Positions 45,501 through 57,329 of a DNA stretch of 64,000 nt are shown in pieces. A model generated the notes under the pieces. The model was not told the DNA's origin, made no database searches, and was given only the letters and a program-made list of their open reading frames with translations. Position 1 is the first letter of the stretch. Every line of letters starts with the position of its first letter. The position numbers and the translations under genes were made by a program. This stretch comes from Anaeramoeba flamelloides (Eukaryota; Metamonada; Anaeramoebidae): the NCBI GenBank assembly GCA_027625915.1, contig JANTQA010000070.1, positions 5,151,001-5,215,000 of the forward strand. The letters are read 5' to 3'.

Positions 45501-48500
45501 TTTATAATAGAATCTTAAGAATCACAGAAACTATTTGAACCATAGAGCCACTAATATCATTTACTTTCAATTACAATATACTTTAATTTTAGGCGTTTCC
45601 TTAGTGGCAATGCTAATCCCTTGAGATGAATATTTTTTGAATACTGATTAAAAATACATTTTTAAATCAAACTTGTTTTATCATAAAAAATTTTTGAAAA
45701 AAAATTAGAAAAACAAAACAGAAAAGAATAATAAGTAACGACTACGTTTTGGATTTATCAAATAGCCTCAATATCATTATATAAACTCTGTTTCAGTCAA
45801 AGGGGCCCAAACAGTTTTTTTCAAATATCAATTATTTTATATAATTGACCTTTGAAGAACAAATAAGAAATAAACAGAATAATATACCTCAAAGAAATGT
45901 TGATACATGTCTGAAAGAAAACTAATTAATCAATAGATTTTCTTAAAAATTTCAAAACTCAAATTCTTAGGGCCCTATTGAGAAAAACAAGGATGTTCGT
46001 TTTGAACTTCTACTGGTATTTGAATAATAAATATGAAACATTTTTCACTTCATTTTCCATCCTTTTCTTTTAGAAATTAAGCCCCCAAACAAAGTTTGTT
46101 GGTATTTGTGGTCTCTATTTGAAAAAGGAAATGAAAATGAAGTGAAAATTTTTCACATTTATTAAACAAAAATCAAGATCAAAGATCGAATTGAATTGCA
46201 ATTGAAATCAATAGATTTCTCAACAAACTTTACATGGTTTCAATGACATTAGAATAACACATTTTTACCAAGTGACTATTGATCTTGCAATAAAAAATTT
46301 TTTGCAAATGAATGACGTTTTTAAAAAAAAAATCGAAAAAAAAAAAACAAAAATATGTAAAAAAAAAAAAATAGAAATGTGAAAAAATGATTTTCATTTT
46401 GAAAATTTCCAAAATAAAATTTTTCTTCTAATATCTATGCAAACCCTTTAAACACGTGTATTATACTATTACAACTGGGCCCCTTTGACTGAAAAATAGT
46501 TTACAATATCATTTAAAATGAGAACTCAGCATCTTTCAAATATTCTACAATTAGGATCAAAATTGCATTTTTTGTAATTTTTTTAATGAAAAATGAACAA
46601 AAAATTTTGAGATACATAAACTCAAGCACCCTTGCTAACGAAAGTAAAAATGAAAAAGAAAAATAAACCTAAATTTTCTAACCCGAAAAAATGACGACAA
46701 TTTCAAACATTTTCAATAAACAACTTTAACTTTAAAAGATCACATTTTCTATGATTTTTGATCATTGAATTACATGGATTGTTCTATTGCCTCGATAAAT
46801 CAGATTAATTCCTACAAAAGAGTTGTGGTTTTCTCTTAATTTTTTTGATTTTGATTCTTTTTGTTTTTTCAAAAATTGAAGTTCTCAACAACCCTTTTGC
46901 GATATGGTATCTCATCGATTTCATTTTTGAAAAGAAAGATCCTTACAAACATACAAAACATCTTTTTTTTTTGTGTGTGATATTTTTTTTTGTTTGTCTT
47001 TTTTCTCTCAAAACACAATTTGTTGTATCAAGACAACTTGTACTGGGGTTGTGTGGAAAAGCTTTTTAAGAATTTTTCATGAAAGGATCTTTGTTAATTA
47101 AATTTGCAAAAAATTAGTAAGTTTTTTTATATTTTTTAAAAAAACATTGTTTTTGGTTAAAAGAAAAAAAAATTTCATTTTTATTATTGAAAAATGGGAA
47201 TTTTGGTAGATTTAATCCAATACCAAACCCACTCCTCGTGTCTTCTTATCAAAATATCTCTTTTTAGGTTATAACAAAGGATTTATCATTAAAAATTATA
47301 AATTTCGTATGTTTTGAACCTTTGAAAACAAATTTTAGAACCCTTTCAACTCATTCCTTAGAAAAAAAAAAAACAAAAAAAAACTAGACCAGGTGCCAGG
47401 GTTTTGAAAATTGTTCTAAAGGGAAATTTTGTCAAAAATTTGATTTTTTCCAATCCTCTTTTTCATTCTTTGATATCATAGAAATCACAGAAATCCCAGA
47501 ATCGAGTACAGAAAATTTTAGGGAAAAATATTACATTTTTTACTTCTTAGATCTAACTGGACAAAACTTTGTGAGATTTACCAACACCCTAAATACTGAT
47601 TAGAGCACACATAACACCCATTTTCAATTTGAAACGTAGTTCTTGATAAAAAATGATTTTAAAAACTTTTCAAAAAATATTTTGATATTTGTATTTAAAT
47701 GAAAATAGGATGAATTGTATCGTTTTCTATTTCTAAACTATTTTTCAAAAATTTCAACTCACTTTATAATGTTATTGGAAGTGGTTTTGTTGGTTTATCC
47801 CGATTCTAATCAAAAAAATATTTCCAATATACCTATCAAATTTTTTTTTTAATTTTTAGATTAAAATCATTTTTTCTAATTTCTTCAAATTTTTGTTTTC
47901 TTTTTTTATTTTTTCTTTTTCTTTTTGTTTTTTTCTTTTTCTTGTTTTTTTTTTTTTTCAAAATGAAAAAATAAAATATAATCTTAAAAAAGACATATAA
48001 AGAATAAAAAATTGAAATGATGTAATTTCTTTTGAAATTAAAAATTAATTATTATCAAAAAATCTTCTTGTTAAAATTTTTTTAAGAAAGTTCAGTAATA
48101 AAAATTCGTCATACTTTTTTTCCAAAATTTTGACTCGCTTTTTTTTTATGGTTTTGATTTTATTATTTGTATAATTTTTAATATATCAGGCTTTTATATA
48201 TTTAGAATTATTTAAAAGTGAATTACAAATCAGCTTTAATTGTTTGTTGTTCTTGAATACTAAAGGATATATATTATTTTTCAATTTATTATTTTAGGCA
48301 AGTAACAATTTTTGAAATATGTTTTTTGTGCCAAATCCTGTATTTTGAAATACCAATATTTTTTTCGCAAAGAATAATTACTTACAACTCTGATCTACGA
48401 TCAAAAATATTTTGCGAATGGTCACTCGACTTTTAAAATGCTATTTTTATGTTGAAAAATTCTTCTCTGGTTCAAAAAATATCTTTTGGTGCCCGTTTTA

Positions 48501-51422
48501 CTGTACAACTTTTTCAAATGAAATCCTCACTTATTAAAACCAATGTTACCAAATCTTGAACCAAAATAATTAGAACACAGAACCAAAAGGAAATTTGTTT
48601 TAATTATAGAGAATTAAAAACTTAGTTATTTTAATTATTGTAGCTTTATTTTGGTTAAAAACCCTTTTTTTTTTCAAAAAAAAAATCTTGAAATAGTAAT
48701 TTTTGATTGAATTCAAATCAATTTTTAGATAGCTGAAGAAATTTAATTTTTGGCATGTATTTTTTTTTACAATACTTTTATGAATGACTTTAACAATAAT
48801 TTTTTTTTTTTAAAACATTTTTCCAATACATACTATCTTTTTTCTTTTTTCTTTTTCTCTTTTCTTTTTTCTTTTTTCTTTTTTCTTTTTCTTTTATTAA
48901 AATTTAATTAATCTTGAAATAAAGATGTCATATTTTTTTCCAAAAAAATACAGGAATCGGACCGTAAAGATGTATAGTTTATTTATGTTTCTAGATGTGA
49001 TATTTCATTTACACACATAAACAATCTGTAGATATTTTAATATGTCCCTTTAGTACGAGAGATCGGCCATCTCAGAAAATCAAATTTTGTCATACTTTCA
49101 GAATAGAATTCGAACATTTCAAAATTTCGAAAATCATTAATATCCGATTTCGCACCTAAATGAATATATATAATTGATCTCTAAAATACTAGACATTTGT
49201 TAAAAAATAAAAAAATAGATATATAAGTTGGGTTATCTTTAAAAAAAAACAAAAACTTATTCGAAAATTGATAGCTTTTTGTGAATAATTTCATTTGTTA
49301 TTCATAAAAATATGTTTTCATGAGATAATTTCAATAGATCTGACAAGACTCATTTTTAATTTTAATAAAACTATGGTTATTATCTAACTTTTAATAAGTT
49401 TTGTAAATTAAATTTACCTGAGATTTAAAGCCCGCTGTAAAAAAATTCACAAATTTATGCTAATGAACAAAAAATAGGGGATTTATTTACAAATAAATTC
49501 TGTTATTAATGAATAAATATTTTGGTTTCTGTATTAATTCCATAATCTTAATAAAATACAAAAATTTCTTTTTGAACCAAGACAAAAGAGTTTTGCTTGT
49601 AAAAAAAAAAGAATAAATAAATAAAATAAATCAAAAAACAAAAAAAAACTTACCTTTTCATTTTTTGAATAATTTTTAAAATGTTTGACATCTAAAAAAA
49701 ATAAAATGTTTTCTTGGTTTCTTTGTTCAACCAAAAATTCTTGGAAATATTGAACTGCGGTTGGGATTGTAAATAATATGTCCATTGACTTAACATCATA
49801 ATCAATTTTTTCTTCTTTATTATCATTTTTGTTTTTCTTTTGTTTATTTACATTTTCTTCTGAATTGTTATCACTTTCAATGTCATCTAATTTTTTGAGA
49901 TCAATTTTTTGATCTACCTCATGTTCAGATTCGTTTTCCTCATTTGAAGAACTATCAGAGATACTTGCAGTTGGTACATCTGTTGATGAATCATTGTCAG
50001 TATCTGTAAGAGTGGCTGTATCAGATTCATTGTTTTCTTCGGTTTCTGTATCACTTTCGGTTTCGCTATCTTTGTTTTTTTCCTTTTCCTTTTCCTTTTC
50101 CTTTTCTTTTTCTTTTTTTTCTTCTTCTTTTTCTTCTTTTTCATCTTCTTTTTTTTTAATTTCTAATTCTGTTTCACTAGATTCTGTGCTATTATTTTGA
50201 TCGTCTTCAGTTTTCATTAATTTTGTAGATCCCTTTGATTTGTTAAGATCTTCTTTTTCTTTTTTTATTTCCTTTGACATTAACGAAATTTCATTGAAAG
50301 ATTGGCTTTTTTTTGGTGTTTTGATTTGTTTTTTTTCATCAATTTTAGACTCCTAAATTGACATTTTTTTAAAACACAAATATAGACAAAAAAAAAAAAA
50401 AAAAAAAAAAAACAATTTTAATGGCTTTGATGTCGATCTTTTTTCTTTTTTGAAACTCACCTCCAAAACTAAACTTAACAAAACAGAACCAAAAGGTGGT
50501 AAAAATGGATGAGAAAAGGCAAATTAGAAAAAAAAATTTGAATTACCGAAATTTCAGACTCACTCCCAGAAATAAATGTGTGTTCAGATTTATAAAGAGT
50601 TGACTCAGATTCCTCTGTGTAGCTGAGAGAAGATTTCAATTCTTCTAATTCCTTTTCAAGTCTCAGGTTTTCTTCTGTTTTGGACTTGAGTTGCATTCGG
50701 AATGATTCGAGCCTTTGTTGTTGAGCAACATTGCTTGAAGCCTCTTCTTGTTTTCTGAGATTTTTTAATTCAAACTCTTGTCTTTTGAGAGTCTGTTTCA
50801 GTGTTTTGATCTCATCTTTGTGCTTTTTTAAAAGGGTCTCCTTCATTTTTTGTAATTCGTCTTTTGATCCTTCATCAATTTTCTGTTGGACCTTGATCTG
50901 TTCATTAATTTTCTCAAGTCTTGTTTTTTTTTCGTTCACAATGCTACGTAAACGATTGTTTTCGGTAGTCAAGCCCTTCAATTGCTGTTGTGCCTCTTTT
51001 AACTTGAGTTCCAACTTTTCGGATTTGTCAGACAGCTTTAGCCGCTCAAGCGCTTCATTGTGCTTGGTGATCCTTTCACGTAGGATCTCAACTTGCTCGC
51101 GTTCATCCTCAGTCATTTTGTTTTCAATGTCTTGCTCGTTTTCCTTTTGTAATTTTTTTAATTCTTTTTCAGATTTTTCCAATTGGCTTAGCAACGTTTG
51201 GTGCTCTTCTTGTTTTAGTTTTAATCTTGTCTTGGCAGCCTTCAATTTCATTTTTAAATTCGTGGTGATGTCTTGTGATGCAACAGACTCCTTGGTGTTT
51301 CGAAGCTTTTTATATAAATTGGTCACCTTTGTAAGTTCCAGATCCAATGCTTCGATCGTGTCTCTTCCACAAAACATTTTTGGCGTTTCTTTCCCTTCCT
51401 TTTTTCGAAAAATAAAACTCAT
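42534..51422 (-). CDS. Coiled-coil / RGS / DUF547 protein, four exons
   Basis: Exons 51422-50547, 50352-49654, 44016-43516 and 43190-42534, all phase 0, encode 910 residues. Residues about 20-270 form a long coiled coil rich in Glu/Lys/Leu; about 317-470 is acidic Ser/Glu/Lys low complexity. The RGS domain spans about 480-600: SMDILFTIPTAVQYFQEFL, ENILFFLDVKHFKN, then after the 5637-nt intron SMAKKIFSKYVKPGA, EVNIDHRNRQEI, FDTAQEIVFNHMENNSFGPF. DUF547 follows (about 625-885): PYRVATDLMNIII, LQK|VKLDNLKEEQKLPFFLNIYN, DPRVNFAVISLNSS, PKLFRQYSKDF. Donors GTAATT, GTAAGT, GTAAAT; acceptors TTTAG, AATAG, TTAG. RGS domains speed GTP hydrolysis by G-alpha; DUF547 has a papain-like relationship proposed in the literature but no assigned activity here. 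Exon 1 could in principle be a separate gene, but the frame-perfect join argues against it. Confidence 0.87.
44520..45640. repeat. Repeat module F7, with an inner foldback (44905-45640)
   Basis: The sequence GGGATTAGTGTCTACCA...ATTAAAGTAAGTTGTTATTG near 44915 recurs in reverse complement ending near 45630 (CCACTAATATCATTTACTT, TTGAACCATAG), about 90 bp each side. A related block lies at about 44545, and a diverged copy of 44520-44900 lies at about 58240-58870. Confidence 0.65.
45782..46503. mobile_element. Non-autonomous TIR element F6 (722 bp) with 10-bp flanking duplication
   Basis: Left terminus TAAACTCTGTTTCAGTCAAA and GGGGCCCA; reversed right terminus TAAACTATTTTTCAGTCAAA and GGGGCCCA: 26 of 28 positions match. 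CAATATCATT flanks both sides (45769-45778, with three bases ATA before the left terminus, and 46504-46513). A duplication of 8-10 bp fits hAT or MULE-type DNA transposons. No transposase frame is present. Confidence 0.78.
46034..46157. repeat. Foldback element family F2, copy 2, nested in F6
   Basis: Begins TGAAACATTTTTCACTTCAT and ends GAAGTGAAAATTTTTCACA. It lies inside 45782-46503, so it is probably younger than F6. Confidence 0.7.
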
Positions 51423-52835
51423 CTGGTTGTTTGTTGTTAATTAAAATTTGTTTTCTTTTTTGATAAATAAAAAATATTCAAGAATCGAGAAAATAAATAG
51501 TCAAAAAATAATTTCTTGATATGAATTTTATTTTCGATATTGATTTGTGTAGGCGTTTGTTGGTTTATTAAATCGCCTTTTGTGGATTGTCAGTTTTAAA
51601 CTTAATAAAGAATAATTTCTAGGAAAGAATTTGCCACCAAAATATTGATTTATTCCCAGTTTTTCTTCGAAATAATCAACATGATGAAACTGAGAGTTTA
51701 GTTTGGGGGATTTTATTGTTATTAGATTTCATACACATTCAGAAATGTTTTTTCTTAAGGGACGATTTACCCAAAAAAATCATTTCAAGAAAATTTTAGA
51801 ACAAATTCGAAAAATTGAATCCAAATCTTGAAATTCAAAATCAACGTATAAATATAATTAATATAAGACGAGACTTAATTTACAAATGTATTTTCACAAA
51901 CAAATTAATGTTTTTAAAAAGTTTGTAACTTTGTTTCTTTTCTTTGTATAAATTCAAAATTCTATTCTTTGTCCAATTTTTTCAATGGCCAATATTTTAA
52001 TTAATGAAATCAGTTGTTTATTATATTTGTTAAAGAAAATCGTTCAATACCCTTTAAAGAAATAAACACTCTCACTTTTGAAATTTCTGTATCTAAAATC
52101 AACTTAATTCCAAAAAAATTCCAAAAATTATTTAGTATATCCAAATTCAATAGTTTGGTAATATAAAAAATTAGTATTTTGAAAAAAAAATCCAATATAA
52201 TCAATTCAAGAAGAATTGCTAAATTACAACAACAAATTAATTGAAATGCTATCAATTTTTTACCATTTAAAATACCCTTAAAATAATTAATAAATAATTA
52301 TAAATCAAAATAAAAAAATACTGGTTTCAAAACTTATGTAGAGAACGGGATTTATTGTTAAATGTTCAAAAACAATAAAAACTCCTCCTTTAAAAGAGAG
52401 AATCTTGAAGTGGCTATTATTTTATTTTATAATCCAATGATTATGTATGTATTTTTGCCAAGAAACTGTTATTTGAACAATTTTAAAATCTGTATATTTA
52501 TCTAAATAAATTCAAAGAGTCTATAAAAAAATATTTGAAACAGAAAAAAATGAAAAAAAAAAAATTGGAGAAGGTAAGATCTATTGTTAAATATTCAAAA
52601 CAAAAAAAACAGTTGATCTTTTAAAGAGTGCATTTTGAAGTAATTAAATATGTATACTCTAATTTAAAGGTTGCCTAGAAACATTCTTTAGATAATTAAA
52701 AAGTGATTTTAATTTCAAAACTTTTAAAAGAGCATAACAAAAAAATGTTTCGTCAAAAGTATTCAAATTCACCAAAAAGAGATTGTTTGATCAAAAGGTA
52801 AACACAAAAAATCACTTTTATTTGAATTTCTTCTA

Positions 52836-53034
52836 CAGCCAGTTTCAAATTTAAGGGATAAACTTTCATCGAAATTTAAGGAACAATAAATTTCTCAAAT
52901 TAAGGCACAAAATTTGTAGATTCAAGTAAAATAATTTGTATAAATTAAAAATTCCAAATTTTGTGCCTTAATTTGAAATATATTTGTGCCTTAAATTTCG
53001 TTGAAAGTTTGTGCCTTAAATTTGAAACTGACCG
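52836..53034. mobile_element. TA-flanked foldback MITE family F1, copy C (199 bp)
   Basis: Starts CAGCCAGTTTCAAATTTAAG after TA (52834-52835) and ends, reversed, CGGTCAGTTTCAAATTTAAG before TA (53035-53036). Arms share ATAAACTTTCATCGAAATTT-type sequence with the other copies. Confidence 0.88.
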
Positions 53035-54369
53035 TATATGATAAGAACTCAACTTTTGTTTAATGTCATCCATTTGAATAATTATTCCAGATTGAACAAA
53101 ATAAGTTAGGCAATTCAAAAAATGAAATGAAAAAAAAAAAACTAAAAAATAAATAAATGATTTTGATATTTTTTAAAAATCAAAATTATTTCCAAATTGA
53201 GTGTGGTATTATTATTATTATTATAATAATCCTTTTAACCCTTTTTGAATAGTTTGTGAATTTTACTTTACTATAAAAAAATGAATTACCATTTTGTGTT
53301 AATTTTTCTTATGAATTTATATGATCAAATAAATTATGAATATACTCATCATTTCCACCAAAGTCTTAAATTACCAATCAATGGTATTATTAATTTTAAG
53401 AGAGGTTTCCAATCTTCTCAGGAATCATATTTACTGAATAAATTATGAAATAATTTTTTTAAATTCTTTTTTAAATTTAATTTTTACTATTTTCAATACT
53501 ATATTCCAGGTCTTGGGTTTTCTTACAGTGTGTTAGAAGTCACGCCACTTAGTATCTACTTTTATATTTATATAAAACAGACCAGTATTTGGAAAAAAAA
53601 TATCCATAACTATTAAAATATCTGGTGAAGATTGCAAAAATTCCACCATTCAAAGTTAATAATGATAATATTTGAACTCTTTTGTTTAATTGTTTCAACT
53701 TTTTTCCATTCCTGAACCCCCCCCATTCCTGAAAAAAACAATTTCACATTAAGAATAATATACAAATCCAAATTAATAATTAATATTTTCCTTTCATACA
53801 ATTTGGGCTAATTGAAATTCATATATTATTCTTATTGGTTAATTTTTTCACAATTGTAAAGGTTTCTTACTAATTATTCGATTTTTTATTACCTATTTTG
53901 GATTTTTATTTTGTTTTTATTTGACTATTTCTAAAACTTTTAAAAAATTGATTGTTTAAAAATTGATAATACTCTTCCAGATTTGGTCAGAAAAGTACAA
54001 TAGATTGATAAAGTTTGTTCAAAAATACGGAATTAGTGGTTTTATGTTCGGATTATTATTTAGGATTGATTTCATTTCAATTTTTTCAATTATTTTAACA
54101 GTTTTTCTCCGAAACCCAGTAACTTTGAAAAGAGCAATCGAAATCTTTTTCCCATTAATTTGATACTTGGAAATAAGAATATGATTGGATAAACCCCCCA
54201 AAATAAATAAAATAATGTTTTTCATTTGAAAGATCTTCTTTTTTAATATCAAATTATGATAACTGAAATGACAAACATAAGTTTGAGATCTTAAAACAGA
54301 GAATCAAAATAGCGACTGTTAACAAATAATATAATTCGATATTTTTTATTTTTTTCAGAACATCCAGAT

Positions 54370-54960
54370 TTAATGTTGACAAGTCCTTGTAGATGAAAAG
54401 AGATAATTGTTTGTCTTAGACGTGACACATTAGTATTTTTATTCTTAATTGGTCGATCCTTGAGTTTAATTGTATTTAAAAGTTAGTAAAAAATTTCAAT
54501 TAAAATTCAAGTTTTTAATTTTTTTTATCAAAATCTAGAGTGAAGGGGCTAATACTTAGAGTATTGAGGATATTTTAGAATAAATTTGTGATTTTTCAAT
54601 TTCAAAATTGAAATATTTATTTAGACTTGGTTTTATTTGGATCTTGTAAACAATTTTTTTTTTTTTTTTGAAATGGAGTGAAACGGAAATGAAAATATTA
54701 ATTGACAACTTTTAAATCACAATTTATTTTTAAATTACCTTCCAACAGATTAGGCTTGCACAATTCTTCAATTTGGATTTGAGAAAAAATAAATTATTTT
54801 GATTTTCTGGCTGTTATTGAAATCCGATTAAAAATCATAGAAAGACCAAGATCAAATTAGCTGAGACTATTGATAAAAATTATCTTCAATTGGTACAAGA
54901 TAATCTTTTTTTTAAATTTCTGTGATTGTAAACCTTAAGCGGTGACTAACTCTCATTTAT
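54370..54960. repeat. Foldback element F4, copy 1
   Basis: The right arm (54730-54960) contains TTACCTTCCAACAGATTAG and TTCTTCAATTTGGATTTGAG, matching 57720-57780. A weaker left arm (54380-54475, AGAGATAATTGTTTGTCTTA, TTAATTGGTCGATC) matches the left arm of copy 2. This copy is more diverged. Confidence 0.55.
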
Positions 54961-55659
54961 TTTTTTTCCTCCATGGGTAATAGAGTGATTATTTACATAA
55001 GTATACAAGTGTACCCGATAAGTAACCACATTTATAAACTTTAGAAAAATGTGTTATTATTTTTAAAAGGTTTCGTTTTTCACAATAAATTTCAGTAAAA
55101 AGGTTCTTGATCATTTTTTACTTAGGTTTTTAGGATCAAATTAAAAAAGTAAAATTGGCAAAACAATTTAATTTTGAAGAAATCTCAATAATAGTTATTT
55201 CCGGGGGTCTGTTTATTAAATAAAATTGGAACTTTAATCTTATTTTAAAAAAAAAATAAAAAATAAATCAAATATTGAATCCTTGAAGATCTTAAAAAAT
55301 TGATCTTTTTTTTTATTTACAAATATTTATGAGATTTCTTGAAATTTAAAAGATTATGCAATATTCTTTTTCAAATATTCAGAGTATAAACAAGGAACTG
55401 TGTGTATTAAAATCAGTTTTTTGATAATATCTATTGATTTTTTTTTTATTAGAATTACTAATGTATTTGAATTGTTTTATTAGTTGGAAAATCTTTTAAA
55501 AAAATGAGAAATAATGGTAAAGATGATTGATATCTTTAATCTTTGTGTGGTTAATAACTCACTGGAACAATTATAATTGTGTTATTCATTTTTGGTTATA
55601 AATAATCAAATTAAAAAAGTATTTCTTTAGATTATAAGTTGAATTTTCCAGGTTTTCAA

Positions 55660-56160
55660 AAAGTATTTTGGGAGAATTTTTAATTTGATAGTTTGATTTT
55701 TTTTTCTCATATTTTTTTATTCAATAAATTGAAAAAATTGATTCGAACCGATCTGTACTACAATCAAAAAATTATATTTTTAAAAGTTTAAAATAATCGT
55801 TGTAATTTTTTAGAAATTAAGTAGATTTTTTAGACTGGGTTATTTCAGAACTGTTGGTTTCATTTTTCAAGTGTATATTTTGGTTACCTTCGTTTACACC
55901 TCCTAAGATTTCTTTCATCTTCCAACGAAAATAATTTTTTTTAAATAATTCTAAATATATGTTGAATTTTGAACTTTTCAATATACAAAAAAGGGATCAA
56001 GCTATTAAAAACAATAATTCATTTCTGAAATATAGATTTTACAGTAATTTTGCTCTTGTAGTAATCAGATTTGTTTTACACCTCATTTCAATTTCAAGAT
56101 GTGGTAAATTTTTTTTTCAATTTGCTATTAAATTTACTTGAAGTTTTTTTTTAGTATTTA
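55660..56160 (+). repeat. Dispersed repeat R11, copy 2
   Basis: Partner of 26560-27000, same orientation (see that entry). It ends about 180 bp upstream of the 56341 start codon and may include that gene's promoter region. Confidence 0.65.
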
Positions 56161-56340
56161 CTAGTCCCTTAAAATAAGAATAGCTAATAGTCACATAGTA
56201 TGCATGTAAAAATCTATTTTCGTTCTCAGGTGATTGTAAACCATAACTAAAATTAAGAATTTAACTTTTCAAATTAATTAACTATTTGAAACATTTTCTC
56301 AATTGTTTTTCATTATTTTTATCGATTTTTGTGTAATTTT

Positions 56341-56979
56341 ATGACATCTGTTATTCAAGCAAAGCATCAAGAACTAAAAATACTGTCCTCCTCAAAAGAG
56401 CTCTTATCACCACTGACACCACGTTCGTCAAAAAAGCAACTGCTAAATCGATTAACACTTTTCAAAGAACAATTTTTGCCGTATCTTGATCAAACATCGG
56501 CTCTGTTGAAGAAAGAAACACGCCAACAATCAACAAGCAAAAAAAACAACACCTCAGATCCACAGCCAAGAGAAACAAAAAAAAGAAAGAAGAAGGCAAA
56601 AATGTCAACACCAATGAATGTGAATAAAGACAAAAAAGAAACAAAAACAAAAAAAAAAAAAAAACAATCCACATTCCCAAATGTGATCCATTTCTCCAAT
56701 AAAAAACTTGACGATTTAATTCTACGCGCAAAATATTTACAAGAAAAATATTCCTATTTCCAATCATCAAAAAACCAAAAGACCATTTTTGATATTTGCG
56801 ATGAAGAGCTCTACCGCTCCCAAATATTTGAAAACTTTTCTAACAGGCAACGTTCGATCATTATTAAACATCTTGTGAACAGGCTATGTGGAATACAATT
56901 AAAATGTTCTGGGATGCCAAAAACAATTCGAAAAAAAAGATCGAAAAAGAGCTTTGATTTACCCTCCCTTCTGACGTAA
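56341..56979 (+). CDS. Unrecognised basic protein, 212 residues
   Basis: Single exon from ATG at 56341 to TAA; the frame opens 12 bases earlier with a TTG that is unlikely to be used. I do not recognise the family. Residues 1-60 are helix-like with a Ser/Thr-Pro-rich patch (LLSPLTPRSS); about 60-110 is Lys-rich and probably disordered, with several KKRKKK-type nuclear-localisation-like clusters; about 110-190 is the only ordered-looking part (LDDLILRAKYLQEKYSYF, ICDEELYRSQIFENF, QRSIIIKHLVNRLCGI); the tail is basic again (TIRKKRSKKSF). Its codon use and GC-containing third positions differ clearly from the AT-rich flanks, which is why it is called as a gene. F4 foldback elements lie on both sides. 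A nuclear role is a guess from the basic clusters only. Confidence 0.72.
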   Translation: MTSVIQAKHQELKILSSSKELLSPLTPRSSKKQLLNRLTLFKEQFLPYLDQTSALLKKETRQQSTSKKNNTSDPQPRETKKRKKKAKMSTPMNVNKDKKETKTKKKKKQSTFPNVIHFSNKKLDDLILRAKYLQEKYSYFQSSKNQKTIFDICDEELYRSQIFENFSNRQRSIIIKHLVNRLCGIQLKCSGMPKTIRKKRSKKSFDLPSLLT

Positions 56980-57329
56980 TATTTTTTTTCAGTTTTTCAA
57001 CTTATCTTGTGTTTTGTTTTGTTTTGTTTTTTTTTTTTGCACTTTTTTATGTTCATAAAATTAACTTTTGTTCAAAAAAGAGAAGCACGAATAACAATTG
57101 TACCAAAAAAATAAATCGGTTGAATAATTTGTTTTTTCTGCTTTGATTTGCAATTTTTTTAAAAAATACGTTAAAATCTTTTTTGGGCTATTTCTCGAAA
57201 AAGGGAGAGACCAAATCAAATAAAGCTGATGTAATACCAGTTCGTGAAACATTTTGTAGATTTTAATCGTTAAAAACCTGAGAAATTATTCTTTCAAGGG
57301 TAGAGATATTTGATAAAAATTCTCTCAAA

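Larger units (their letters stand above)
44017..49653 (-). other. Giant intron (5637 nt) inside the RGS domain
   Basis: Runs from GTAAGT at 49653 to AATAG ending at 44017. It contains repeat modules at 44.5-45.64 kb, the TIR element 45782-46503 with a nested F2 copy, and pyrimidine tracts (about 47880-47960 and 48836-48895). No host exon or full open frame was recognised in it. Confidence 0.75.
51423..56340. other. Gene-free stretch upstream of the RGS-DUF547 gene
   Basis: Contains promoter DNA for the RGS gene (minus) and the 56341 gene (plus). Identified content: MITE copy C (52836-53034), foldback F4 copy 1 (about 54370-54960) and dispersed repeat R11 copy 2 (about 55660-56160). The open frame 53963-54163 has no recognisable product. 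Confidence 0.6.

Noticed and set aside
46845-47069. Frame of 74 codons, hydrophobic, inside the giant RGS intron
   Set aside because: No homology recognised, Phe-rich from poly-T, no supporting codon bias. A nested gene cannot be excluded, but nothing supports one.
50731-51444. Plus-strand Ser/Phe/Leu-rich frame of 237 codons
   Set aside because: Antisense shadow of the coiled-coil exon; Lys/Glu-rich coding strands commonly leave such open complements.
53963-54163. Frame of 66 codons (Phe/Ile-rich)
   Set aside because: Composition explained by AT richness; next to a repeat; no family recognised.
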